Origin: a bacterium
GTDB lineage: Bacteria > B130-G9
Length of the DNA stretch: 22,551 nucleotides
NCBI GenBank assembly: GCA_035527515.1
Contig: DATLAJ010000112.1
Span: forward strand, 1-22,551
Direction: 5' to 3'
The position numbers were made by a program, and so were the translations under genes. Below are positions 6,721 to 14,050 of the stretch, one piece after another (within the stretch, counting starts at the first letter, position 1; each line of letters opens with the position of its first letter). Under the pieces are notes generated by a model. It saw only the letters and a program-made list of their open reading frames with translations, ran no database searches and had not been told where the DNA came from.

Positions 6721-8523
6721 ATGAAGGAAGAGCGAGCTGCGAGCGATGTTTCGGCGGTCGGTCAGTTCTGCGACCGATTGATATTCGCATTGTTCACGTC
6801 GATGCTATGTGTTACGCCTTTTGTGTACCACAAGCACATGGACGCAAGCGTCGCCTTCCGTCAGCCCAAGGAGACCGCATTGCAGGTCCTTGGCATCCTC
6901 ATCATAGGGACCTGGCTCGTCAAGTTCATCGAGGCGGGCAAGTTCCCCATTTTGCGCCGGCCGTCAGGTGCGGGAGGCTGGTTGGGGGTCCTGAAGCGTT
7001 TCCCCGTGGCGGCCCCGATGGCCATGCTAGTGATAGCCTGTTTGCTATCGCTCATAAACGTGGCGAGCTACTTCTACTTCTGGGACACGATGCTCTCGGT
7101 CCTCGTGGGCATCTCAACTTGCCTCATTCTTTATGACGTGCTCAAGAACAACTACAGGCGCATTTTGGCCTGCCTCGGACTCATTGCGATAGCGGCCAGC
7201 TTCATGGGCGGATATTGCATGCTTCAGTATTACAACCTCGATCCACTCTTCGTGCCAAGAAAAGCGGAGTACGCCGGCAGGACAGTTTCCTCGGGGTTCA
7301 TCGACAACCCGAACACGGTGTCCGGGTATCTCGTGGCCGCCCTGCCCATCCTGCTCGGCATATTCTTCTTCGCCCGGCGCAAGGAGGTAAGAATCTATGG
7401 CTTAGTTGGGGCGGTGGCGCTTTTTGGCGGCCTGTTATCAGCCTGCACCAGGGGAGCCCTCATCGCTGGAGTGTTCGCGGTTGCCATTTTCCTGGGCCTA
7501 ATGTTCTGGGCAAGCAGATTCTCCCGGGCCGAGAAGCGCATCATCATGATCGGCACTGTTATCATCATCGCGTTCATCGCATCTTACACCGCGATCAACC
7601 CCTTCATCTACAACAGAATCGCCAACCTCAAGAGCGTTCTCAGCCTCAGAACTAACACGAGATACGTGGAATGGGCTTCGGGCAAGAGAATGGTCTCCGA
7701 CCACTTTCTTGTCGGCCTGGGGCTTGGCAACTTCAAGTACTACTACCTCGAGTATCGCGGTGATGCGGCCCGGGAGACCGAGTTCATCGGGCGCTGGGAG
7801 AAGGCCAATCAGGCCCACAACGAATACGTGCAGGTGGCCTCGGAGCTCGGCTTTCTCGGCCTATTTGCGATGTTCTGGCTCATCGGCTCGTTCACCTGGT
7901 TTGTGGTCCGCGAGCTGATCAAATCCAAGAAACTGATGCGGGAGCTGGACGAGGCGCAGGGCCTCATTGAGCAGCGCCGTGTCGCCCTACTCATCGGTTT
8001 CCTGTGTTCCTTTCTGGCGTTAGCGGGGCACTGCGCGTTCATGTTCCCACTGCACATCGTGCCATCGGCCGTGATTGGGATATTCGTCATTGCGATGGCA
8101 GTCGCGGTGGCTCGGACGCCGAGGTCCTCGTTCGATGTGAGCGCCTCGTCGGTCAAGGGAGGCCTGTTCAATGAGACTGACTACGGTCCATTCGTGTCCG
8201 GAGTGTTCGTTCTGGGCGGCCTGCTCGCCATACCAGTCCTCTGGTCCGAGCCGCCCCGCATCAACATGACCTACGGCGAGGCTCTTCCCTGGGCCATCGG
8301 CGCGTGCCTGGTCATCCTGGCGTCGTTCAGACGAAATGGGACGGTCAGTTGGCTTCGGGCCATTCCCGCGGCCGGTGCGATGGTTGTGGCGGAGGCGTTT
8401 CTGGCTAAAACGGACAGCGTCCCGGCCCTGACGGCGTTTGCCGTCTTCGCATTGTTTGCCCTGATGGTCTGCGGCTACGTGGGGATAGGTATTGGGAGAC
8501 TCATTAGGCAGGAGGGGTCGTAG
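6721..8523 (+). CDS. O-antigen ligase / polymerase-like membrane protein (WaaL/Wzy superfamily)
   Basis: The 600-residue polytopic protein has about a dozen hydrophobic segments. Family features are FIDNPNTVSGYL near 193-204, ACTRGALIAG near 241-250, and a large periplasmic loop about 295-370 containing LRTNTRYVEW, VGLGLGNFKYYY and NQAHNEYVQVASELGFLGL (His366-Asn-Glu-Tyr). The conserved His and Arg residues of this loop are the presumed ligation site. Such proteins transfer undecaprenyl-linked glycan to lipid A core or protein, or polymerise repeat units; the sequence alone does not decide which. Next to wzm/wzt, a ligase role is more likely because ABC pathways need no Wzy. GAGGAG abuts the ATG at 6721, an unusually short spacing. 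The C-terminus (about 490-600) adds further membrane spans. Confidence 0.85.
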   Translation: MKEERAASDVSAVGQFCDRLIFALFTSMLCVTPFVYHKHMDASVAFRQPKETALQVLGILIIGTWLVKFIEAGKFPILRRPSGAGGWLGVLKRFPVAAPMAMLVIACLLSLINVASYFYFWDTMLSVLVGISTCLILYDVLKNNYRRILACLGLIAIAASFMGGYCMLQYYNLDPLFVPRKAEYAGRTVSSGFIDNPNTVSGYLVAALPILLGIFFFARRKEVRIYGLVGAVALFGGLLSACTRGALIAGVFAVAIFLGLMFWASRFSRAEKRIIMIGTVIIIAFIASYTAINPFIYNRIANLKSVLSLRTNTRYVEWASGKRMVSDHFLVGLGLGNFKYYYLEYRGDAARETEFIGRWEKANQAHNEYVQVASELGFLGLFAMFWLIGSFTWFVVRELIKSKKLMRELDEAQGLIEQRRVALLIGFLCSFLALAGHCAFMFPLHIVPSAVIGIFVIAMAVAVARTPRSSFDVSASSVKGGLFNETDYGPFVSGVFVLGGLLAIPVLWSEPPRINMTYGEALPWAIGACLVILASFRRNGTVSWLRAIPAAGAMVVAEAFLAKTDSVPALTAFAVFALFALMVCGYVGIGIGRLIRQEGS

Positions 8524-8567
8524 GTGGCCCGAGCAGAGATATTTGTCCCGAGGGAGAGGAAGCGACG

Positions 8568-10124
8568 GTGAAAAGGCTCGTCCAGGCAGCGGCAATAGTG
8601 CTGACGTTATGGCTTTGCCAAACGGCCATGCGTCCATTTCTAACGCAGGTGAATCTCGAGTGGGGCAAGCGCAATATGAATCAGGCCGTCAAAATGGCCG
8701 AGGCGGCCAGCAAGCGAAAAAAGCCTCTGACGATGGCTTTGACGGTTCTTCGACGGGCTGAGAAGTTTTTCGTGACAGCCAAGAGGGTAACGCTCGGCGA
8801 CGGACAGGTTTGGCTATACCTCGCGCACGTTAGCAGCCTACAGGAGAAGCTCGACAAGGACCTGTCCAAAAGCACGCGAAACGGACTGCGCCAGAAGGTC
8901 ATAGACGTCGTTGACCAGGCCGAGCATTTCTACATGGACAACAACATGCTGCTGCGCAGGGCGTTGGCCCACGCTGGTCTGGGGGACACGACGATGGCGA
9001 TACAGGGCCTTGAGGAAGCCCTTGTTTACTACAGCACGTGGTCGCAAGCGATCAGGCCGCTCGTGCAGATGTACATGCAAGACCTGATGAGAACAAGCAG
9101 GGGCGATCCGAAGCGGATTCTCAGACAGATGGAGCGGCTAGTTGCCCGGTTTCCAAAGGAGCGCGACGCTGTGATCTATTTGGGCAGGGTGTATTTGGAC
9201 CAGCGCCGACCGCAGGAGGCTCGGGCGTGTTTCAAACAGGCAGAGGCCAGACACTGGGGCGACATCACTCTCGGCAGGCTAGTAGCCCAATCGTATATGC
9301 AGGAGGGCAACTATCGAAGGGCGGTCTGGGAGCTGTGCCGTGTCCTGCATATATCCCAAGCCACGGAAAGCAAGGACCTGGTCCCAGTCACTAGAACGAT
9401 AAACTCGCTGCTCAAACAAGACCCCAAAAACGCCGACGCGCACTTCATCATGGGCAGGGCGCAGCAGAAGAACATGGCCGACTTCAACGCGGCGAGGCGC
9501 GAGTATCTCGCAGCATATCAGCTCCAAAAAACTCACTTTGAGACAATCAGGAGGCTGGCTGAGGTGTGCGAGGTGCTTGGAAACAAGCCGGAATCTGCCC
9601 AATGGCGGGCTGCTGGGCAGAAAATCCTTGCACACACCAAGAGTATCCAGCTCGTCTCTCCGTCAGGCAAGACAAGGGAGTCGCACTGCCTCGTCGTTGC
9701 CGATGCCAATCAGCTCTCACCCCTGCTCGGCAAAATCGTGAATGACAAGGCCTCGACAGCTGGCAAGGCGGTCTTCCTGGGCAAGGCCAGCGGCCGCAGG
9801 GTCCCGATTAGGCTGAGATGCCCACCGCTTCCGGCCGGCGACTACGAGCTCAGCGTCAGGATGAGTGCTTTGGACTTGCCCGAGGGTCACAACACCATGC
9901 TTGCAAGAATCCGGACCGAAGGCGACAGTATCCGGCGTTCCGGTACGAAGAAGAGCGCGCGGCGGTCGGTATATGCCAGGGATTTCAAACGTGCGAACGA
10001 GTATCGGGACTTCACAATAAAATTCTATCATCCGGGGCTCGTCGATTTCGAGATACTAATTGAGTATATGGCTGCCTGCGACCTTTACGTGGACCGGACC
10101 GCAGTCGGCATTGTAGAGCATTGA
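8568..10124 (+). CDS. Membrane-anchored TPR-type protein with C-terminal beta domain
   Basis: This 518-residue protein starts at GTG 8568, with GGGAGAGGA about eight bases upstream. Residues 4-22 form an N-terminal membrane anchor or uncleaved signal. Residues about 35-355 are helical with TPR-like pairs, for example ALAHAGLGDTTMAIQGLEEA near 132-151, YLGRVYLDQRRPQEARACF near 204-222 and LVAQSYMQEGNYRRAVWEL near 238-256. From about 396 the protein turns beta-rich (AGDYELSVRMSA, YRDFTIKFYHPG, FEILIEYMAACDLYVDR), resembling carbohydrate-binding-like or jelly-roll modules. It follows the ligase-like gene by 44 bp, so it may be a periplasmic partner in glycan assembly. No specific function can be assigned. 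Confidence 0.75.
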   Translation: MKRLVQAAAIVLTLWLCQTAMRPFLTQVNLEWGKRNMNQAVKMAEAASKRKKPLTMALTVLRRAEKFFVTAKRVTLGDGQVWLYLAHVSSLQEKLDKDLSKSTRNGLRQKVIDVVDQAEHFYMDNNMLLRRALAHAGLGDTTMAIQGLEEALVYYSTWSQAIRPLVQMYMQDLMRTSRGDPKRILRQMERLVARFPKERDAVIYLGRVYLDQRRPQEARACFKQAEARHWGDITLGRLVAQSYMQEGNYRRAVWELCRVLHISQATESKDLVPVTRTINSLLKQDPKNADAHFIMGRAQQKNMADFNAARREYLAAYQLQKTHFETIRRLAEVCEVLGNKPESAQWRAAGQKILAHTKSIQLVSPSGKTRESHCLVVADANQLSPLLGKIVNDKASTAGKAVFLGKASGRRVPIRLRCPPLPAGDYELSVRMSALDLPEGHNTMLARIRTEGDSIRRSGTKKSARRSVYARDFKRANEYRDFTIKFYHPGLVDFEILIEYMAACDLYVDRTAVGIVEH

Positions 10125-10154
10125 TGTCTGAGACTTATTCGCGGAAGGAAAGAA

Positions 10155-10811
10155 ATGAAGATCAAATGGCTTGGCCACTCTGCATTCTCCATTACGGCGA
10201 GCGACGGGACAGCGATACTCACTGACCCCTACCGGCCGGGCGCATTCGGCGGCGCGATGAAGTATGCGCCCATTCGCGAGCGCTTCGACGTCGTAACCGT
10301 CAGCCACAAGCACGCTGACCACGATGGAGTTGATGGTCTAGCGGGCAACCCAACGGTTGTGGACACGGTTGGGCACTGCGAGGCGCAAGGCGTGCCGATA
10401 GATGGGATAGCGACTTTTCATGACAAGAGCGGCGGGTCGCAGCGAGGCAGCAACATAGTCTTCTGTATGAACGTCGATGGCTTGAGGGTCTGCCACCTGG
10501 GCGATCTGGGCCATATCCTAGACGATGCGATTTGCGCTGCGCTTGGCGACGTCGATGTGCTTCTGACGCCAGTCGGCGGGACGTTCACGATCGACGCAAA
10601 CGAGGCGTGGCAGCTGATTGAGAAGATCAGGCCGAGGGTTGTCATCCCGATGCACTTCAAGACCCCCAAGATCGGCTTCGAGCTCGCGTCAATTGACAAG
10701 TTCACGGCCGGGAAGCCCGACGTTGTTCAGGCCGGCTCTTCCGAGGTTGAATTAACGCGGGAGACTCTGCCCCCGAAGCTCCAGGTCATCGTCCTCGAAC
10801 ACGCCCTTTGA
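10155..10811 (+). CDS. Metallo-beta-lactamase-fold hydrolase (COG2220/UlaG-like)
   Basis: The 218-residue cytoplasmic protein shows GHSAFSI at about 7-13, the zinc motif HKHADH at 51-56, HLGDLGH with Asp117 and His120, and PMHFKTP with His167. That is the metal-ligand set of the MBL superfamily. Length and order fit the compact COG2220 group, which includes L-ascorbate-6-phosphate lactonase relatives and many uncharacterised members. The substrate cannot be inferred. GGAAGGAAAG lies just before the ATG, 30 bp after the TPR gene, so it is probably co-transcribed with the two genes before it. A role in glycan metabolism is only positional inference. Confidence 0.85.
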   Translation: MKIKWLGHSAFSITASDGTAILTDPYRPGAFGGAMKYAPIRERFDVVTVSHKHADHDGVDGLAGNPTVVDTVGHCEAQGVPIDGIATFHDKSGGSQRGSNIVFCMNVDGLRVCHLGDLGHILDDAICAALGDVDVLLTPVGGTFTIDANEAWQLIEKIRPRVVIPMHFKTPKIGFELASIDKFTAGKPDVVQAGSSEVELTRETLPPKLQVIVLEHAL

Positions 10812-10812
10812 G

Positions 10813-10828
10813 CCGAAAAATCAGATTG
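10813..10828. repeat. 16-bp repeat, copy 1 (CCGAAAAATCAGATTG)
   Basis: This sequence occurs exactly again at 18206-18221. Here it begins two bases after the stop codon of the MBL-fold gene; there it lies between two GC-rich direct repeats. Both copies are followed by CCGGGG-type sequence, so the two sites may be remnants of the same dispersed repeat. Confidence 0.6.
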
Positions 10829-10876
10829 GATGCCGGGGAGCGAGATGCTGGGAGGGTGTGCAATAGCCCTCTGTCC

Positions 10877-10980
10877 TCCCCGAAAGGGGATACCATGGGT
10901 AGCCGCAGGCGCAGCCTGACGGTTTAGGGAGAACAAGAATCCCCTCCCTCCCCTGCCGTTGCGTTTCACGCACGGCTACC
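10877..10980. repeat. Multi-hairpin palindromic element overlapping the beta-helix gene 3' end
   Basis: Outer arms GGTAGCCG (10898-10905) and CGGCTACC (10973-10980) are perfect complements. Within them lie CAGGC-GCA-GCCTG (10906-10918), a GGGAG/CTCCC pair and GCGT-TTC-ACGC (10961-10971). Just before the left arm is TCCCC-GAAA-GGGGA, a GNRA-loop hairpin (10877-10890). The whole could fold as a branched structure. The stop codon of the beta-helix gene (10966-10968) lies inside the right-hand hairpin, so the element probably doubles as the 3' end of that mRNA. Size and inverted ends suggest a REP- or MITE-like element. Confidence 0.55.
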
Positions 10981-12918
10981 GACGGCAATCCCTTTCAGGG
11001 ATTCGGACGCGGAGGATCGCTCGCGAATAGTAAATGGGAATAAGCTCGGCTCGCCGATAAACTCTAATTGGCCTGGCTCGGTCAGCGCAGCGGCAAACAG
11101 ATAACTTCCGGGGCTCTGTGGGACAGTCGTCCGGATGACCTCGGACGGCCCGAAATGAAGCCCGGTCGGCAGCACCACGTTCGAGGCCCAGGGATGTATG
11201 CCTATTGTGAGGCCGCTGCTGGTTAGCGAGACTACCGTCCCGTTTGGCAGGACGAACGCCACATAGACGTCAACCGGGAAATCGGCGCCCGGGTTATGCA
11301 CCTCGATGAACCCGACAAGGAGATCGCCCGGAGCAAACTCGCCTGGGTAGTTGACCGAGGATTCGATATATGGGTTCTGTTGCGGCGTGGGTGGGTAGTG
11401 GTAACCCATATCAACGATGCCCGCGTCCGGGACGCCATTCGTGCTCGTCGTGAACTCGTCGAGGCCGAGGCTTTCTGCCGTGTCGCTCCCGGCATCGATG
11501 CATGGGCTGTCCGCAGCCTGCCCCGCCGCTGCGCAAGAAAGATAGTAATCGCCCAGGGGGCCTGTGACGAACAAGGGATCATCCGAGATGTTGCCCTCGC
11601 CGCCGCTTGCCCAGTCCTGAATACAACAATGCGTTATTAGACCCTGGCAGCGGTGCAGCTCTCGGCCCTGTTCTGCCTCATTGCCCCAAACGATACAGTT
11701 GCTGATTGGCCCGCCGCAATAAAACAGCCCGCCGCCCCAGGCAGCCGAGTTGCCGCTGATCGTGCAGTTTGTGATCGGCCCGGCGCAACCGTACAACCCG
11801 CCGCCGTACCCATAGTCGCCGGTTGCCGAGTTGGCGCTGATCGTGCAGTTTGTGATCCCCCCAGCGCAACGGTACAATCCACCGCCGTACCCATAGTCGC
11901 CGGTTGCCGAGTTTCCGGCGATCGCGCAATTGCTGATCGGCCCGTCGCAATAGACCAGCCCACCGCCGCCATATTCAGCCGAGTTGCCACTGATCGTGCA
12001 GTTTGTGATCGGGCCGTCGCAGTAGACCAGCCCGCCGCCGCCCGCACACTCGCCGGTCGCCGAGTTGCCACTGATCGTGCAGTTTGTGATCGTCGCGTTG
12101 CACCAATAGAGGCCACCGCCCCTGGCCTCCCTCCCGGTTGCCGAGTTCCTGCCCACCGTGCATTTACTGATCGTCCCGTTGCAGCCCCAAAGCCCACCGC
12201 CCCAAGTTGCCGAGTTGCCGCTGATCGTGCAATTGCTGATCGTCCCGTCGCAGTAGATCAACCCGCCGCCCCAAGTTGCCGAGTTGCCGCTGATCGTGCA
12301 GTTTCTGATCGTCCCACCGCACAAGCAAAGGCCGCCGCCCCAGTCAGCCCCGTTGGCGGTGATCGTGCAGTTTCTGATCGTCCCGTTGTAGCCGTAAAGC
12401 CCGCCGCCGCCGTTGTAAGCCCGGTTACCGGTGATCGCGCAGTTCGTGATCCCGGCACACGCCCAAACTGGCGGATGGGACCACGGGTCCCCGCCTAGTA
12501 TGCCTCCGCCGTAATTTGACTTACCGTTGGTAATGGTAAAGCCGGACAACAGGCACTTATCGTCTTCTGTGCCACGAAACGTAACTACGCTGTCGTTCTG
12601 GCCGCCGTCAATGATGGTTGAGGCGACGGTCTCTTCGTCCTCCGGATCGAGTGAACGCAGCGTTATGTTCTTGCCGTCGAAGTGGATGTTTTCATAGTAA
12701 GTCCCCGTATGCACGACTAACTCGTCTCCATCGACCGCCGCATCGATCGCCGCCTGGATGGTCCCGAAATCCGCGCTCCCACCCTGTTTGACCTGATACG
12801 TTGCACCAAAGCCCGGCGTGGGCAGAAGGGCAGCGCAGCAGAGCAAGAGACCGAGGATCAGTGTCCCAGTATTCCGAGGGCCTTCAAGCGTTTGAAAAAC
12901 TGTGCGCCTTCGATTCAC
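10966..12918 (-). CDS. Secreted right-handed parallel beta-helix repeat protein
   Basis: The 650-residue protein starts at GTG 12918, behind a strong GGAGGAGAG site. Residues 1 to about 38 form a signal peptide (hydrophobic core near 19-32, possible cut after PGFGA). Residues 40-130 show the typical entry of pectin-lyase-like beta-helices (FGTIQAAIDAAVDGDELVV, YYENI, ITLRSL, IIDGG). Residues about 157-435 hold eleven or so coils of 23-29 residues built on I[TS]NCTISGNSA...GGGLYxCxG. Residues about 505-635 form a beta-sandwich-like domain shared with the gene at the left edge. No sorting motif or Cys lipobox is seen. It may bind or degrade glycans, or be structural; catalytic residues cannot be identified. 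The last residues (SESLKGIAVGSRA) are encoded by palindromic repeat DNA. Confidence 0.9.
   Translation of the reverse strand: MNRRRTVFQTLEGPRNTGTLILGLLLCCAALLPTPGFGATYQVKQGGSADFGTIQAAIDAAVDGDELVVHTGTYYENIHFDGKNITLRSLDPEDEETVASTIIDGGQNDSVVTFRGTEDDKCLLSGFTITNGKSNYGGGILGGDPWSHPPVWACAGITNCAITGNRAYNGGGGLYGYNGTIRNCTITANGADWGGGLCLCGGTIRNCTISGNSATWGGGLIYCDGTISNCTISGNSATWGGGLWGCNGTISKCTVGRNSATGREARGGGLYWCNATITNCTISGNSATGECAGGGGLVYCDGPITNCTISGNSAEYGGGGLVYCDGPISNCAIAGNSATGDYGYGGGLYRCAGGITNCTISANSATGDYGYGGGLYGCAGPITNCTISGNSAAWGGGLFYCGGPISNCIVWGNEAEQGRELHRCQGLITHCCIQDWASGGEGNISDDPLFVTGPLGDYYLSCAAAGQAADSPCIDAGSDTAESLGLDEFTTSTNGVPDAGIVDMGYHYPPTPQQNPYIESSVNYPGEFAPGDLLVGFIEVHNPGADFPVDVYVAFVLPNGTVVSLTSSGLTIGIHPWASNVVLPTGLHFGPSEVIRTTVPQSPGSYLFAAALTEPGQLEFIGEPSLFPFTIRERSSASESLKGIAVGSRA
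11614..12450 (-). repeat. Tandem coding repeats of the beta-helix protein
   Basis: Units of about 66-87 bp encode successive coils. They keep blocks such as CTGATCGTGCAGTTTGTGAT and GCCGAGTTGCC (plus-strand reading) nearly unchanged. The two coils carrying GDYGYGGGLY are almost identical at the DNA level with an 81-bp period (for example GTACCCATAGTCGCCGGTTG at 11806 and again at 11887), indicating recent duplication. This is a coding repeat, not a CRISPR: there are no variable non-repeat spacers, and the frame stays open. Confidence 0.85.
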
Positions 12919-12963
12919 TTCTCTCCTCCCTCATCGCGTTGCGCTAAAGGAACCGAATAGCTA

Positions 12964-12979
12964 CTCATGTATTCATGAG
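12964..12979. other. Perfect hairpin in the capA/beta-helix gap
   Basis: CTCATG-TATT-CATGAG forms a 6-bp stem with a 4-base loop in the 88-bp gap. It overlaps the predicted start of transcription of the beta-helix gene, so it could be an operator or a 5' leader hairpin. Confidence 0.35.
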
Positions 12980-13005
12980 CATATCATAGCCTCACAATCC
13001 GTCAA
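12978..13005 (-). promoter_or_regulatory. Possible sigma-70-type promoter for the beta-helix gene
   Basis: On the minus strand TTGACG (13005-13000) is followed after 16 bases by TATGCT (12983-12978). The position, about 60 bases before the GTG start, is suitable. The -10 is imperfect, and the box overlaps the end of the capA-like gene, so this is a modest prediction by eye. Confidence 0.4.
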
Positions 13006-13006
13006 A

Positions 13007-14050
13007 TCACTTCAGCGGTTCTATGTATCCCTCTATGATACTCGGCAGGTCCCCGAACTCCTTGCTGATCTTGAAGAGATGCTCGAGAACGTAGTGCCCG
13101 TGGATGCGATGTGGCTGCGAGAGATCGACTATCTGGACAGGGATCAGGTCCACCCGTCGAATCTTCTTGCCGACAATCGTTGCCCTGGCAAGCAGGCCTA
13201 TTGACCATGAATATTTGGGCATGGGGAAGACCAGGTTGCCCAGGCTGTAAAGGACCGGCCTGCCGCTGTCCACGGCGACCGGCTGGATGACGTGCGGATG
13301 GTTGCCCACCACCATGTCGGCGCCTGCATCAAGAGCGGTCTTGACGAGCTGTCTCTGCCGTTGAGAAGGCGTAGCGCGGTCTTGGCCGCCGAAATGAAGG
13401 TTGACGAAGACCAGGTCCGCCTGCCTCTTGGCATCAGCAATTGCCGAGCGCATTTCATCAGGGTGCGCCCAGGCGCACCCCGGTCGAGAAGCGCCTGCCT
13501 CATAAGACGTTGGATAAACATCGCAAAATGCAAGGAAGGCGATCTTGGTCTGCCGGACCTCGACGACTAGGGGGCTATATGCCGCCCGGCGATTCACTCC
13601 TGCGCCCACTAGCCGTATGCCCAGGCCTCGAAGATTCTGTATCGTATCAACCACGCCGCCTTTGTAATCGCCAATGTGGTTGTTTGCGAGCAACGCCACG
13701 TCGATTGCCCCCGCGACAAGCGCCTTGCCGGCCGAGGGTTTGGCCTTCAGATAGACCGGCTCCTTCAGCCCGGGCGGAGTCGGCTTGGGGACTCTCCTCT
13801 CCGAATTGGTCAGTGGTGTCTCGAGGTTGACCACCGCGATATCCGCCTGCGACAGCAATTCACGAATCTCGCCAAAAACGTAGCCATCGCCGTACCTCTC
13901 TATCTGCCTGGCAACCTCGCCGCAGAGCGCGACATCGCCGCCAAAAACTACTGTAACAGCCTCCGTGCCAGCGCGCCCGCGACCTGAGAGACCCATCGCC
14001 AGCCAGAGCGCCAACAACATGGAGACCAAGAGCGGGCGCCTATTCTTCAC
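13007..14050 (-). CDS. CapA-type metallophosphatase-fold protein, exported
   Basis: I choose GTG 14050, giving 347 residues that begin with a good signal sequence (KNRRPLLVSMLLALWLAMG). It overlaps the radical SAM stop as GTGA, with AGAGG about ten bases upstream; the ATG at 14101 would bury the signal peptide behind 17 polar residues. Motifs of the CapA/PgsA family are FGGDVALCG, VNLETPLT, LANNHIGDYKGG, VNLHFGGQ and VVGNHPHVIQP, which carry the probable metal ligands. Founding members act in poly-gamma-glutamate capsule synthesis or export, but most homologues are uncharacterised and the pgsB/C partners are not seen here. The likely location is periplasmic or outer surface. Translational coupling to the radical SAM gene suggests joint expression. 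Confidence 0.85.
   Translation of the reverse strand: MKNRRPLLVSMLLALWLAMGLSGRGRAGTEAVTVVFGGDVALCGEVARQIERYGDGYVFGEIRELLSQADIAVVNLETPLTNSERRVPKPTPPGLKEPVYLKAKPSAGKALVAGAIDVALLANNHIGDYKGGVVDTIQNLRGLGIRLVGAGVNRRAAYSPLVVEVRQTKIAFLAFCDVYPTSYEAGASRPGCAWAHPDEMRSAIADAKRQADLVFVNLHFGGQDRATPSQRQRQLVKTALDAGADMVVGNHPHVIQPVAVDSGRPVLYSLGNLVFPMPKYSWSIGLLARATIVGKKIRRVDLIPVQIVDLSQPHRIHGHYVLEHLFKISKEFGDLPSIIEGYIEPLK

Noticed and set aside
11614-12450. Possible CRISPR array
   Set aside because: Regular repeats are present, but the units are contiguous coding sequence with a single open frame and no unique spacers.
11653-12498. 281-codon plus-strand frame with repetitive Ala/Asp/Arg/Val peptide
   Set aside because: It is the complement of the beta-helix coding repeats. 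Repeats without stops on one strand often stay open on the other, and there is no start context or plausible fold.
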